A DNA stretch of 64,000 bases from Anaerolineaceae bacterium (GTDB lineage Bacteria; Chloroflexota; Anaerolineae; Aggregatilineales; Phototrophicaceae): assembly GCA_016124855.1 (NCBI GenBank), contig WGMX01000043.1, positions 62,001-126,000 on the forward strand. The letters run 5' to 3'. Position numbers and translations under genes: made by a program. Positions 8,771 to 17,055 of this stretch are shown here, piece after piece. The notes beneath the pieces are model-generated. The model was given only the letters and a program-made list of their open reading frames with translations, did no database searches and had not been told where the DNA came from. Every line of letters begins with the position of its first letter. The first letter of the stretch is position 1.

Positions 8771-10822
8771 CTATGCTGGCCCGGCGATAATCCCTTGTTG
8801 TGGAGTGGGAGGAAGAGTTGGGTCTTCTACTTCTGGCGCGGGCAGCGTTCCCGCAATTTCGTAGACTCGCTTGCCTTCTACAATTTCGTTTTCCAGTAGC
8901 TCCTTTGCCAGTATATCCAGCTTATCCTTATTATTGCGGATGAGTTCCAAAGTGTGTGCATAGGCTTCATCCACAATATGTCGCACCTCCGCATCAATTC
9001 GGCCCGATGTCGCTTCGCTGTAATTTCGACCTTGTGCCAGCGAGTATCCCAAGAACGGCTGTCGTTCATTATCGCCAAAGTTCAATGGCCCAATATTCTC
9101 GCTCATGCCAAACTCCGCCACCATCCGATGTGCGATGTCTGTCACACGCCGCAAGTCGTTGGATGCACCGGTTGTAATCTCACCAATCGCCACTTCTTCC
9201 GCTGCCCGACCACCCAACAACATGTAGATTTGGGCAATCAAGAACTCTTTCGAGTAGTTTCGTCGATCATCATCCGGCAAAGAAGCCGTTACACCCAGTG
9301 CTTGACCACGCGGCACAATCGTCACCTTGAATACCGGATTGGCGTGTGGTGTCAATGCACCTACAATGGCGTGACCGCCTTCGTGATACGCCACTACACG
9401 TCGTTCTTGCTCATTTGAGAGGGGAGGGCTTTCAGTCCCCAGCACAATTCGATCAAAGGCATTCAGAAAATCTCGCTGGCTGATGCGCTTCACGTTCCGT
9501 CGTGCTGCTGTCAAAGCCGCTTCATTCGCAAGGTTCGAAAGATCAGCACCAGAGAAACCAATCGTCGCTTTTGCCATATCGCTGAGATTCACATCACTAT
9601 CCAGCGGCTTGCCTTTGGTGTGAATTTTCAAGATATTCTCGCGCCCTGTACGGTCAGGTAATCCAACCGTCACCTGCCGGTCGAACCGTCCCGGACGTAG
9701 TAGAGCAGGGTCAAGTACATCTGGACGGTTGGTTGCCGCCATAACGATTACGCTTTCAGTTTGGTCAAACCCATCCATTTCCGAAAGCATTTGGTTGAGT
9801 GTTTGCTCACGTTCATCATTACCGCCGCCCATACCCGTACCACGTTGACGTCCAACCGCATCAATTTCGTCGACAAATACGATGCTTGGCGCAGCATCCT
9901 TCGCCCGTTTGAACAAATCACGTACACGGCTTGCACCCACGCCCACGAACATTTCGACAAACTCTGAAGCCGAGATGCTGAAGAATGCCACACTCGCCTC
10001 ACCTGCTACCGCTCGTGCCATCAGTGTTTTACCAGTACCCGGAGGGCCAACCAGCAGCACACCACGCGGAATACGTGCGCCGAGCGCAATGTACTTATCC
10101 GGCTCTTTAAGGAAGTCCACAATTTCGACCAATTCGGCTTTGGCGGCATCTTGTCCCGCCACATCACCAAAAGTTACTTGTGGGCGCTCGACGGTATATT
10201 CTCTGGCTTGTGTTCGTCCGAAGCCAAACACATTCCCCATCTGACCTTGCGCTCGCCGCGCTGACCACAAGAAGAAGCCCAGAATTAATATGAACGGAGC
10301 GAACTGAATCAGAATATACAACAGTGGAGAACTATCGTTGCTCTGTGAGGTTACTTTCACACCATTTTGTACTAGCAGCGTCGCCAGCGTTGGATCTTCA
10401 ATTGGCAGCAACTGAGTCACAAAGGTTGAATAAGTTATAGGAACTTGTGCTGCTGGCTTACCGCTAACTCTAGTTAGTTGCCCGTCCTCATCAAGTGTTT
10501 GTCCATTGGCATCAACTTTGTCTCTGGTTCCCAGTTTCGTATTATCGGGAAGGGTATCGAGTCCAGTTACGAATGTACCTCGTGCTTGTGACCCTTGGAT
10601 AACCACGTCTTTGACGTTTTTATTCTCAACTTGCTGGTGAAAAAGCGAGTAGGGGATATTCACAGGCTGTTCACCTGTCGCCGTACTGACCATATCTTGC
10701 ACACGGGTGAACGCCCATATAATCAGTACTATCCAAATGACCGGCCATACCCATCTTGGGATCTTAAATCGGGGGTCTGGTGTCTGATTGTTGGGTTGTT
10801 TATCTTGTCCGGGAGGCTGCAT
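8771..10822 (-). CDS. ftsH: ATP-dependent zinc metalloprotease FtsH
   Basis: The 683-residue product is a complete FtsH. A transmembrane helix lies at about 24-42, the extracytoplasmic FtsH_ext domain at about 50-165, and a second helix at about 168-187. The AAA+ module has Walker A GPPGTGKT (259-266), Walker B VFVDEID (about 315-321) and the second region of homology through RPGRFDR. The M41 protease domain has the zinc site HEGGH (480-484) and a later Asp in SNDLRR. As an inner-membrane hexamer it degrades misfolded and short-lived membrane and regulatory proteins. The ext domain carries an Asp/Gly/Thr-rich insert of about 40 residues (about 88-125). The start is ATG with SD gaggt. A truncated paralogue lies immediately upstream on the same strand. 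Confidence 0.95.
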   Translation of the reverse strand: MQPPGQDKQPNNQTPDPRFKIPRWVWPVIWIVLIIWAFTRVQDMVSTATGEQPVNIPYSLFHQQVENKNVKDVVIQGSQARGTFVTGLDTLPDNTKLGTRDKVDANGQTLDEDGQLTRVSGKPAAQVPITYSTFVTQLLPIEDPTLATLLVQNGVKVTSQSNDSSPLLYILIQFAPFILILGFFLWSARRAQGQMGNVFGFGRTQAREYTVERPQVTFGDVAGQDAAKAELVEIVDFLKEPDKYIALGARIPRGVLLVGPPGTGKTLMARAVAGEASVAFFSISASEFVEMFVGVGASRVRDLFKRAKDAAPSIVFVDEIDAVGRQRGTGMGGGNDEREQTLNQMLSEMDGFDQTESVIVMAATNRPDVLDPALLRPGRFDRQVTVGLPDRTGRENILKIHTKGKPLDSDVNLSDMAKATIGFSGADLSNLANEAALTAARRNVKRISQRDFLNAFDRIVLGTESPPLSNEQERRVVAYHEGGHAIVGALTPHANPVFKVTIVPRGQALGVTASLPDDDRRNYSKEFLIAQIYMLLGGRAAEEVAIGEITTGASNDLRRVTDIAHRMVAEFGMSENIGPLNFGDNERQPFLGYSLAQGRNYSEATSGRIDAEVRHIVDEAYAHTLELIRNNKDKLDILAKELLENEIVEGKRVYEIAGTLPAPEVEDPTLPPTPQQGIIAGPA

Positions 10823-11062
10823 TAGTATACCTCAATTTTCTTTACGAATTCTGCTGTTGATTATTAATGCCTTATTTGACTTATTCTGTTCCTTCAGTCA
10901 ATTCGACGCAAAGTTAGTAATAAAAATTATCATGAAGACACTGATAAAATTTAATAAGTAAAATACTAACAGAGTTTGGTGCATAGGTGCAGGTATTAAT
11001 TTGAATACAGTTATTTGATAAGGACTCTATAAGGATATGACCTATCAAATATCTGTTCATAA
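10823..11062. other. AT-rich spacer between ftsH and its truncated paralogue
   Basis: About 240 AT-rich bases with no reading frame. I looked for leftover AAA+ or protease sequence that would show the upstream gene to be a decayed full FtsH, and saw none. The spacer probably carries the ftsH promoter, but no clear -35/-10 pair stands out. Confidence 0.45.
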
Positions 11063-11584
11063 TTAATAGTTAATTGACTGATTTTTGCGACGCATTAACC
11101 ACACGATAATAATAACTATCAATACAAGTGGTCCAAAGTTGACCAGCACATAGATTATGGGGGAAACGGTTGTCGACTTACTTGTAACTGAAACCCCTTT
11201 TGATACCAATAGTTCCATCAAACCGTTGTCAGGAATAGGGGGCAATATTGTCACAAAATAATTGTAAGTACCCTGAAGCGTTCCTTGCCGTAGTTCAGGA
11301 GAGCCTTCCATTGGATAGCGAATAGGGTTTGCGAATAATCCTACAATCTGATCGTTTTGAAATACTACGCTTTCAACATTCCCGTTGGCAACCTCGTCTC
11401 TGAAGAATGAGTATGGCACTGCAACGGGGTTATTACCCGTTGCAGTGCCAACCATATCTTGTACCCGCGCGAATGCCCAAATAATTAGTGCCAACCAAAT
11501 AGCAACCCATATCCATCGTGGGATTTTTAATTTAGAACTTCTTGTTTCACTTGTTATTGTGTTTTGTAGTTCAGATTGTTCCAT
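11063..11584 (-). CDS. FtsH membrane/periplasmic-domain-only protein
   Basis: The 173-residue product aligns along its whole length with the first 190 residues of the FtsH encoded next to it: shared KIPRW(V/I)W, IIWAF(T/A)RVQDMV, P(V)xxPYS, LLPIxDxxLxxLLVxxGV(K/S)VTS and a second helix. It therefore has TM helix 1 (about 27-45), the FtsH_ext domain and TM helix 2 (about 143-163). It ends in MRRKNQSINY before any AAA+ sequence. The frame is intact, with ATG and an SD (gaggtg), which argues against a simple pseudogene. Such a protein could insert into FtsH complexes and modulate them, as membrane partners HflK/HflC do, or act alone. Alternatively it is a stable duplication remnant. Confidence 0.75.
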   Translation of the reverse strand: MEQSELQNTITSETRSSKLKIPRWIWVAIWLALIIWAFARVQDMVGTATGNNPVAVPYSFFRDEVANGNVESVVFQNDQIVGLFANPIRYPMEGSPELRQGTLQGTYNYFVTILPPIPDNGLMELLVSKGVSVTSKSTTVSPIIYVLVNFGPLVLIVIIIVWLMRRKNQSINY

Positions 11585-11765
11585 CTTTCACCTCTATTTC
11601 ACTAGAATAGTCATGCCGTGTTAGAACTGCATGAGCGCCGCATCTTTTTGGTATTACAATCGACGTAATTCCCTTGATTATGGGGGTAAATCTCTATTTG
11701 CACTTTGTACAAGCCTGTTATAAGCTGAGATAAGTATGACAGATACTGTAGGGAGAAGAAAGACC

Positions 11766-12425
11766 ATGCCACGCGAAACCAAAAAAAAAGATGTTGCCGA
11801 TGACTTAACGATTGCCGCGCGTGCTGCACTCCCCGGACTGTCAGTAGATGATCCGTCACGTCCTGCGACCATTAGTCGTTCTACTGCTAACGCGCCGTGG
11901 CTTTTGCAGCAGCACTTTGCTGGTAAAGTAGATTTAGCTGCTGAACTGATCAATCGTTATCCAGCCTTACCCCTGATGACACTCTTTAAGAAGAAGCCCG
12001 CTCACGCGGCGCATCAACCGCTCTTGGGTAACTTGGCGGCGCCTGATGGAACTGCATCCCTCTTGATTGAGGCCATGTCTGATTCGCATCAGTTCCAGTT
12101 AGCCTATACGCTTGGCTCAATGTTAACCTTCCGCTTTCGTATGAACGACCTTACTCCCGTTGATTGCGCGCATTGGTTGCAGCTTTTGCACCGTGAACAA
12201 GATGGTGTAGCCTTTCTCTGGGGCGAATCCCGTTGGGAGAAAGATTATCTCATTTGTACCATTCGCCGCCAGTTTGCTTGTTTGTATGCCTTTTCTCCCG
12301 CTGGATTTGAAGCAGGAGTGCGTCTGACTCATGCCGTTAAGAATGAAATGCATGATTGGTTAGCGTCCATTTGGAATCCCGACACGGCCTCAACTGGAAC
12401 CACCCCTAATCTCTTGACATGGTAA
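11766..12425 (+). CDS. Conserved-looking protein of unknown function
   Basis: I chose ATG 11766 because gggag lies about 10 bases upstream; an in-frame ATG at 11736 has no SD. The 219-residue product is soluble. It has a basic N-terminus (MPRETKKKDV), then mixed alpha/beta sequence with Trp and Cys spread through the second half (DCAHWLQLLH, FLWGESRWEKDY, FACLYAFSP). I recognise no family. Its end overlaps the start of the hydrolase gene by 7 bases, so the two are translationally coupled. Confidence 0.65.
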   Translation: MPRETKKKDVADDLTIAARAALPGLSVDDPSRPATISRSTANAPWLLQQHFAGKVDLAAELINRYPALPLMTLFKKKPAHAAHQPLLGNLAAPDGTASLLIEAMSDSHQFQLAYTLGSMLTFRFRMNDLTPVDCAHWLQLLHREQDGVAFLWGESRWEKDYLICTIRRQFACLYAFSPAGFEAGVRLTHAVKNEMHDWLASIWNPDTASTGTTPNLLTW

Positions 12426-13330
12426 AGCCGCCTCGTACCAAACGAGGTCGCCGCTATTGGTTTCGCCTTTTAACTTTCTTTCTTATAGTCATTTTCGTCC
12501 TGCCATTAGTTACACTCTTTGTGCTTGCCAATGTCGAAGCCTATATTTACGTTCGTCCCTCGCATAACACAATCACACGTCCCACGAATTTGCCACCGGA
12601 TACACACGATGTTTCCTTTCTTGTTGGCGATAATCTCACACTACGAGGCTGGTACATTCCTCCAAAAAACGGCACCGTCATTATCTTCCTGCATGGGTAT
12701 TTTCAGGATCGCACACAGTTGTTATTTCAGGCATCTCATCTTGTGGAACAGGGATACGGCGCACTCCTATATGACGAACGTGGAGCAGGGGAAAGTGACG
12801 GTTCGCAGCGCACTTTCGGCTGGCGAGATGTCGCCGATGTTGGTGGTGCGTTAGATTTTCTGCACGATAAAACGCAGTCTATAGGTGTCATCGGTTGCTC
12901 CATCGGTGGGCAAATTGCATTACGAGCTGCGGCAAAGTATCCGCAGATTCAAGCCGTATTAGCCGATGGGCCAGCGATGGTTTCAGTGGAGGATTTGCCG
13001 CCAGCAGATGACGCGATAGGTGCGCTCAAACTTCGCTATGATTGGTTTGTTGACCGCTTAGTGGAACTTCATTTGGGTATGGCTGCGCCGCCATCGGTTA
13101 GACTTACCATTGGTAAAATCGCTCCACGTCCGGTGATGCTCTTCGCTGGTGAGCTTGGTAATGAGAAAGCGCATATCCGCCTTTATCAGCAGGCAGCGGG
13201 TTTAAATGCCCAACTTTGGGAAATCCCCGGCGCGACCCACTGTGACGGCCCAACCGCCGCTCCTGAGGAATACGCCCGCCGCATGATCGATTTCTTTGAT
13301 AGCACTTTACTAAAGAAGCCCGCAGACTAA
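12419..13330 (+). CDS. Membrane-anchored alpha/beta hydrolase
   Basis: The 303-residue product has a basic N-terminus and one membrane helix (about 16-38), followed by an alpha/beta hydrolase domain facing outside. The oxyanion region is IIFLHGYFQD. YDERGAGESDG is the usual DxRGxGxS motif, the nucleophile elbow is GCSIGG (Ser nucleophile), and the likely catalytic His is in GATHCDGP. This matches serine hydrolases of the DUF1749/BAAT-like and peptidase S9-like group; the substrate is unknown. The gene overlaps the unknown gene before it by 7 bases. Confidence 0.8.
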   Translation: MVKPPRTKRGRRYWFRLLTFFLIVIFVLPLVTLFVLANVEAYIYVRPSHNTITRPTNLPPDTHDVSFLVGDNLTLRGWYIPPKNGTVIIFLHGYFQDRTQLLFQASHLVEQGYGALLYDERGAGESDGSQRTFGWRDVADVGGALDFLHDKTQSIGVIGCSIGGQIALRAAAKYPQIQAVLADGPAMVSVEDLPPADDAIGALKLRYDWFVDRLVELHLGMAAPPSVRLTIGKIAPRPVMLFAGELGNEKAHIRLYQQAAGLNAQLWEIPGATHCDGPTAAPEEYARRMIDFFDSTLLKKPAD

Positions 13331-13350
13331 GGAAATGAACGTCGCGATTT

Positions 13351-13545
13351 TTGCTGATTACCACTGACGTATTTTATTGGCTTTCACGTTGTGTGAACGA
13401 TGGCACCATGAAACAAGCGAACAGATCGATTAGCAAGGAAAACGGATATTCGCTCAATGACTCGCAGGATCGCTATCCGTCGATTACATCCCCTACGAAC
13501 CATGAAGGTCAGGTTTACACCTTTATCTGGAAGAAGGATTTCTAA
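13351..13545 (+). pseudogene. Remnant of a duplicated secreted-protein gene
   Basis: The last 38 codons encode ISKENGYSLNDSQ, then EGQVYTFIWKKDF. These match the end of the intact 153-residue protein at 14209-14670 (IAKSNGYTLNYSQ, then EGKVYTFSWQKDF). The first two thirds, including the signal peptide, are missing. The sequence upstream has no good start; the ATG at 13408 has no SD. It is best read as the 3' end of a tandem duplicate. A terminator hairpin still follows. Confidence 0.7.
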
Positions 13546-13581
13546 CCCCGTTATCTTGCAATTTTGAATAGCCATTAAAAC

Positions 13582-13606
13582 AAGGCGACTCACAACAAGT
13601 CGCCTT
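13582..13606 (+). terminator. Hairpin terminator after the gene remnant
   Basis: A 9-bp stem (13582-13590 with 13598-13606, 7-base loop) is followed by tt-rich sequence. It lies between the plus-strand remnant and the convergent GNAT gene. Confidence 0.65.
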
Positions 13607-13656
13607 TTGATTATTGCTTTAACTTGTACCTTTTTCACTTGAAACTTGTGACGCCC

Positions 13657-13953
13657 TCAGTATCCCGCTGTTATCGAATGATATTCGGGATGCCGTTTAA
13701 TGTACGCCGCTATGTAGGGGCAAATCGGTCGTATCCTTAATCCCTGTGCCTTCGCATATTCAACAGCAGTCTTAGCCATCTTACTCGCAATTCCATGCCC
13801 CTCAAATTCTTCCGGTACTTCCGTATGCGTGAAGATGATCTCACTTGAACCCAGAACATATTTCACCATCGCGATTTGATCGCCAAGTTGAATCTCAAAG
13901 CGTTTCTGCGCCGGGTTATGGACGACTTCTAATGTGCTCAGATCGATTTCCAT
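13657..13953 (-). CDS. Small GNAT-family N-acetyltransferase (YjdJ-like)
   Basis: The 98-residue product has the short GNAT layout of the Acetyltransf_CG/YjdJ family. The acetyl-CoA pyrophosphate loop is EGHGIASKMAKTAVEYA, followed by the strand LRIRPICPYIAAYIKRHPEY. That strand contains the Pro-x-Cys-Pro-Tyr and His-Pro-Glu-Tyr signatures of the group. Members bind acetyl-CoA, but substrates are mostly unknown. The start is ATG with SD aaggag 8 bases upstream. It is convergent with the remnant at 13351. Confidence 0.85.
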   Translation of the reverse strand: MEIDLSTLEVVHNPAQKRFEIQLGDQIAMVKYVLGSSEIIFTHTEVPEEFEGHGIASKMAKTAVEYAKAQGLRIRPICPYIAAYIKRHPEYHSITAGY

Positions 13954-14208
13954 TTTCTACACTCCTTGATTTCCAGTAAAACTGCATCCTGATACCTAGT
14001 CTCTCAGTCGTCATAAAATGTTTCAATATTACGAATCAACTTTCGGTAGTGGTTACAATTTCGAAATCGCTAGCTCATTTTCCCCTAAACCAAAATTCAC
14101 CCCGTGTTCAGTGGATCTCCAAAAATTCTCCATATCGCGGCGGCATACTGGTGTTCATGGTGATCAAACACACCGCTTAACATCGTAGAAGTTTAGGAGT
14201 AAAGAATC

Positions 14209-14670
14209 ATGTCCAAGAAGAAATTAGGTCTCAGTATGGTGCTCTCGTTTGTTCTCGTAACGGGAGTTGTAGCGGTTCAGGCCGCCGATACCTCAACCGA
14301 CACGCCCCCTGTACCGTCATTTAATGATGGGCGTATCAATGCTTACGATGCTGGCGCTCCAGTAGCGGTATTCAACACCCATGAAGACATTGCTGCTGTT
14401 GACTCGGAAGGTCTGCCGACCACTGAAACCATTATTAGTGGTGTGCAGTTGTTAGCATGGAGCAGCGCTTCCGAAAGTGCTACTCAGGTTCTCGATGTCT
14501 CACGTGACACCATTGACGCAGCGATTGCCAAAAACACCACCAAGGATTTCACCATCGCCAAATCCAATGGCTACACACTCAACTACTCGCAGTCCGGTTG
14601 GTTCTGGGTAACCACACCCCCCGACTCAGAAGGCAAAGTTTACACCTTCAGTTGGCAAAAGGATTTCTAA
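14209..14670 (+). CDS. Small secreted protein of unknown function
   Basis: The 153-residue product has a clear signal peptide (MSKKKLGLSMVLSFVLVTGVVAVQAA, cut near residue 26). The mature part is acidic and contains no cysteine. It starts Thr/Pro/Asp-rich (about 27-45), and the rest looks like a small beta domain ending YTFSWQKDF. ATG follows SD aggag by 9 bases. A broken copy of its C-terminal third lies at 13351-13545. I recognise no family. Confidence 0.7.
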   Translation: MSKKKLGLSMVLSFVLVTGVVAVQAADTSTDTPPVPSFNDGRINAYDAGAPVAVFNTHEDIAAVDSEGLPTTETIISGVQLLAWSSASESATQVLDVSRDTIDAAIAKNTTKDFTIAKSNGYTLNYSQSGWFWVTTPPDSEGKVYTFSWQKDF

Positions 14671-14703
14671 GTCAACTCCTCCCGCTTCCTTCCCCCTCTG
14701 TTC

Positions 14704-14731
14704 AGGCGGTACTGGTCCTCCGGTACCGCCT
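14704..14731 (+). terminator. Rho-independent terminator
   Basis: A 9-bp perfect stem (14704-14712 with 14723-14731, 10-base loop) is followed by T-rich sequence, 33 bases past the stop of the secreted protein gene. Confidence 0.7.
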
Positions 14732-15042
14732 TTAATATCTTTGAGTTTTGTTTTTGATTCAAACAATTGACAGAGACAGAATGATTTTGAAGTCTCATCT
14801 CTATGTAATGTAGATGAGATTTAAGGTTGGTCCGGTACTGATTTTTCCGAATATCTGCCTTGTTGGTGAGGGATTTATTCCTCCCGTGCTGCTAACTGAG
14901 AGAATATTGTCTTTGAAGCGCCTTTAGTACACTTGTCTGGTGATAAGCTAGGAGGCTTTAGCCCCGCCCCTAGCGAAACAACGTAACACATTTCTTAGTA
15001 CCGGACAACGCTATTTAGGGGTGAGGACGGGGCACCTATAAT
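14732..15042. other. Non-coding stretch between convergent genes
   Basis: About 310 bases follow the terminator and precede the end of the TIR gene. I see no reading frame and no clear repeat. A GC-rich patch around 14951-14980 may form a weak hairpin. Confidence 0.4.
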
Positions 15043-16047
15043 CTATTGAAAATCGTAGTTCGCTTGCAAAAATCGCATGAACTCAATCATTGCCCGCCGT
15101 CTGCTCGAAAGCGATAGCACTTCTTCCTCGGTCATTTCCCCCAACGTCTTATCAAATCCAGCCGGAATAAAAATGTTGTTCCAACTATACCCATCTCCAC
15201 GCGGTGTCTCAGCAATACGACCCGGTACACTGCTTACAAATTTACGTCTCAAACTGCCATCATTAAATGCAATCACAGAAATTGAATCAGCATACTTATC
15301 TTCAAACGGTTGCAGCATTTTACAGATATTATTGAGCCCAACCGGTACATAAAAGCAGGTCGTTAAGCCACCGGGGAATCCACCCCATGCCCGTACTGCT
15401 AATGACGAATGATCAACAAAAACTGGTTTTTTCAGGATTTCGTAAGCCTTTTGTACTTTGTCTAAGGCTACTTCACCGGCATCCACATGCTGAATATCAT
15501 CCAGATGAATCGATGTGGTCTGTAGTTCGGTATTCAAGATTTGCTCATACATCCGTTTCTTTCGAGTATTCGTGGTCGCGAAGTACAAATCAGAAATCGC
15601 TAACTTGGTCTTAAATTCTTTTTTGACACTGTTTCGGCTCGACTTCAGTGGATTAAAAACGTCTCGCTCGATTTCAAACAACCCGTTAAGAAGTTTGACG
15701 GTGCTTTCCAGTGTCAAATCGCCAACCATATTGATGACCTGAAATTTACTCAGCCGCTCCGGAATCGCCATCTCCTCGATCATCACTGGCGCAATCGGCT
15801 TGTCCAGTTTGATAGCCAAGTCCAGCTCTTTTTGGCAGTATTCGGATTCCAGTGATTTGGGCGAAAGCAGCAGCACAAAGCAGTGACTCGCCCCGATTTG
15901 TCGTTCAATCTCATTCCACCACTCTTGACCAACGGATAGACGGTGATCAAACCACACCTCATGGATTTCCAGCGCACGTTGGAATTCCAATATGCGTGAT
16001 GTATCGTCATGTGCATAGCTGATAAAAATCTTCATCGGCTCATTCAC
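15043..16047 (-). CDS. TIR domain fused to a degenerate Ham1/ITPase-like domain
   Basis: The 334-residue product opens with GTG (no clear SD; ATG four codons later is possible). Residues 4-130 are a TIR domain: KIFISYAHDD (6-15), then FVLLLSPKSLESEYCQKEL. In that motif E74 aligns with the catalytic Glu of NAD-cleaving TIRs. Residues 153-330 follow the whole Ham1/RdgB/ITPA fold: YFATTNTRKK (155-164), PVFVDHSSLAV (208-218), WGGFPG (221-226), GRIAETPRG (276-284), AGFDKTLGEM (296-305) and SLSSRRRA (312-319). The nucleotide lysine (K163) is kept. However, the catalytic Asp of RdgB (Asp69 in DDSGL) is H213, the Asp of GxDP is N290, and the His of SHR is S315. I infer a nucleotide-sensing pseudo-enzyme controlling a TIR NADase effector. 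A 2TM protein gene lies 49 bases upstream. Confidence 0.85.
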   Translation of the reverse strand: MNEPMKIFISYAHDDTSRILEFQRALEIHEVWFDHRLSVGQEWWNEIERQIGASHCFVLLLSPKSLESEYCQKELDLAIKLDKPIAPVMIEEMAIPERLSKFQVINMVGDLTLESTVKLLNGLFEIERDVFNPLKSSRNSVKKEFKTKLAISDLYFATTNTRKKRMYEQILNTELQTTSIHLDDIQHVDAGEVALDKVQKAYEILKKPVFVDHSSLAVRAWGGFPGGLTTCFYVPVGLNNICKMLQPFEDKYADSISVIAFNDGSLRRKFVSSVPGRIAETPRGDGYSWNNIFIPAGFDKTLGEMTEEEVLSLSSRRRAMIEFMRFLQANYDFQ

Positions 16048-16096
16048 TCACTTTTGTAGACATGGTTGCCCATTTCATTATACGGATATTCACACC

Positions 16097-16834
16097 TTAG
16101 CCATCATCTCGCATCGCGCGTTTTGGCTTTTCTTGGACTAAGATTTCCTCGTCCTCAACTTCTTCCAACTCCCCATCATCCCCAACCTGATAGTACTTCC
16201 CGCGCTTCAGCTTTTCTTTTTGCTTCAGTTTTTTGGGTTGTAACTTTGCCAACTCGAAATGAAGTGTTTTTCCAAAGTTGATTTCTTGGCTTTCAATTTC
16301 CTGTATGCTAGGAAACGTCCCTTGAAAATCTGCGATCAATATAACAAGCCATGCACCAACGATGAGTAATGTGAGGATACCAAATACAATATTTGCATCT
16401 CTCATAGGGAAAATAATCGTTTGAAGCGCGATTAAGCAGATACCTCCATTAATCGGAACAAATAGAAGAAGATGACCCAAGAAGCGCCACTGCCGAAGCC
16501 CTCGTTTTCGAATTCGATCTTGGGCTAAAGCGCGCATTTGCACGGCTGAAAAATTATCCTGATCTTCCCCAAATAACCATGCGATTTCTTGGTTAATTTC
16601 ATTTGCACTGGGGGCATTTTCAGGTGCTGAGTAATAGAGATTAATCCTTAGTATAATGGCGCAAATCAATGCTAAAAGAGCTATAGGGACTGAGCATACA
16701 CTGGCTGAACCGCCGATGACTGAAACAAATATCGCCGTGATCAAAATGAACAGCGATGCCTGAAATTGTGTCTTTCGATTTTGCCGGTGTTCGATTCGCC
16801 ATTGCGCGATTTCATAATCCGAATAAGGTTGCAC
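16097..16834 (-). CDS. 2TM-type membrane protein beside the TIR-Ham1 gene
   Basis: The start is GTG, with aagga 7 bases upstream. The 245-residue product has two membrane hairpins (about 24-70 and 118-170), separated by a soluble stretch rich in charged residues. The tail is long and highly charged (KLKQKEKLKRGKYYQ, then EELEEVEDEE-type sequence). The element RIRKRG...FLGHLLLFVPINGG resembles the 2TM-domain pattern of a basic helix followed by a hairpin. The interrupted gene at 7931-8647 has the same two-hairpin layout. It is transcribed toward the TIR gene with a 49-base gap, so it is a possible membrane partner, though this is unproven. Confidence 0.65.
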   Translation of the reverse strand: MQPYSDYEIAQWRIEHRQNRKTQFQASLFILITAIFVSVIGGSASVCSVPIALLALICAIILRINLYYSAPENAPSANEINQEIAWLFGEDQDNFSAVQMRALAQDRIRKRGLRQWRFLGHLLLFVPINGGICLIALQTIIFPMRDANIVFGILTLLIVGAWLVILIADFQGTFPSIQEIESQEINFGKTLHFELAKLQPKKLKQKEKLKRGKYYQVGDDGELEEVEDEEILVQEKPKRAMRDDG

Positions 16835-16900
16835 AGATTGATCCTTATAAGTGCTTATAAAAATATTGTACGCAACTTTTGATGCTTTTCCTCTCTATTA

Positions 16901-16985
16901 TCTTGGCGTTCTCCGCGTCTTGGCGGTTCAATTTGTATTTCTCTGTGCCTTCGTGCCTCTGAGCCTCTGTGTTAAAATTCTTCCC
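16901..16985 (-). repeat. Dispersed intergenic repeat, copy 1
   Basis: The segment contains cttggcgttct, gcggttcaa and ctctgtgcc, then gcctctgtgttaaaa. The same blocks, in a different order and opposite orientation, occur at 54140-54240. This kind of housekeeping-repeat sequence (CTCTGTG.../GGCGGTTCAA) is found scattered between genes in many bacterial genomes. Confidence 0.6.
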
Positions 16986-17020
16986 ACAACTTCATCAACT
17001 ATCTCGCCTCCAACAGTCTT

Positions 17021-17055
17021 TGTCTGACGACTGTTAACTGGCGACTGAGGACTAT
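17021..17055 (+). repeat. GACT-rich degenerate tandem motif touching a start codon
   Basis: Repeated CTGACGACTG, CTGGCGACTG and AGGACT units run up to the ATG of the YyaL-type gene. The last unit supplies the gagg that serves as its SD. Similar motifs occur at 20625-20645 and 21370-21400. Confidence 0.5.
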
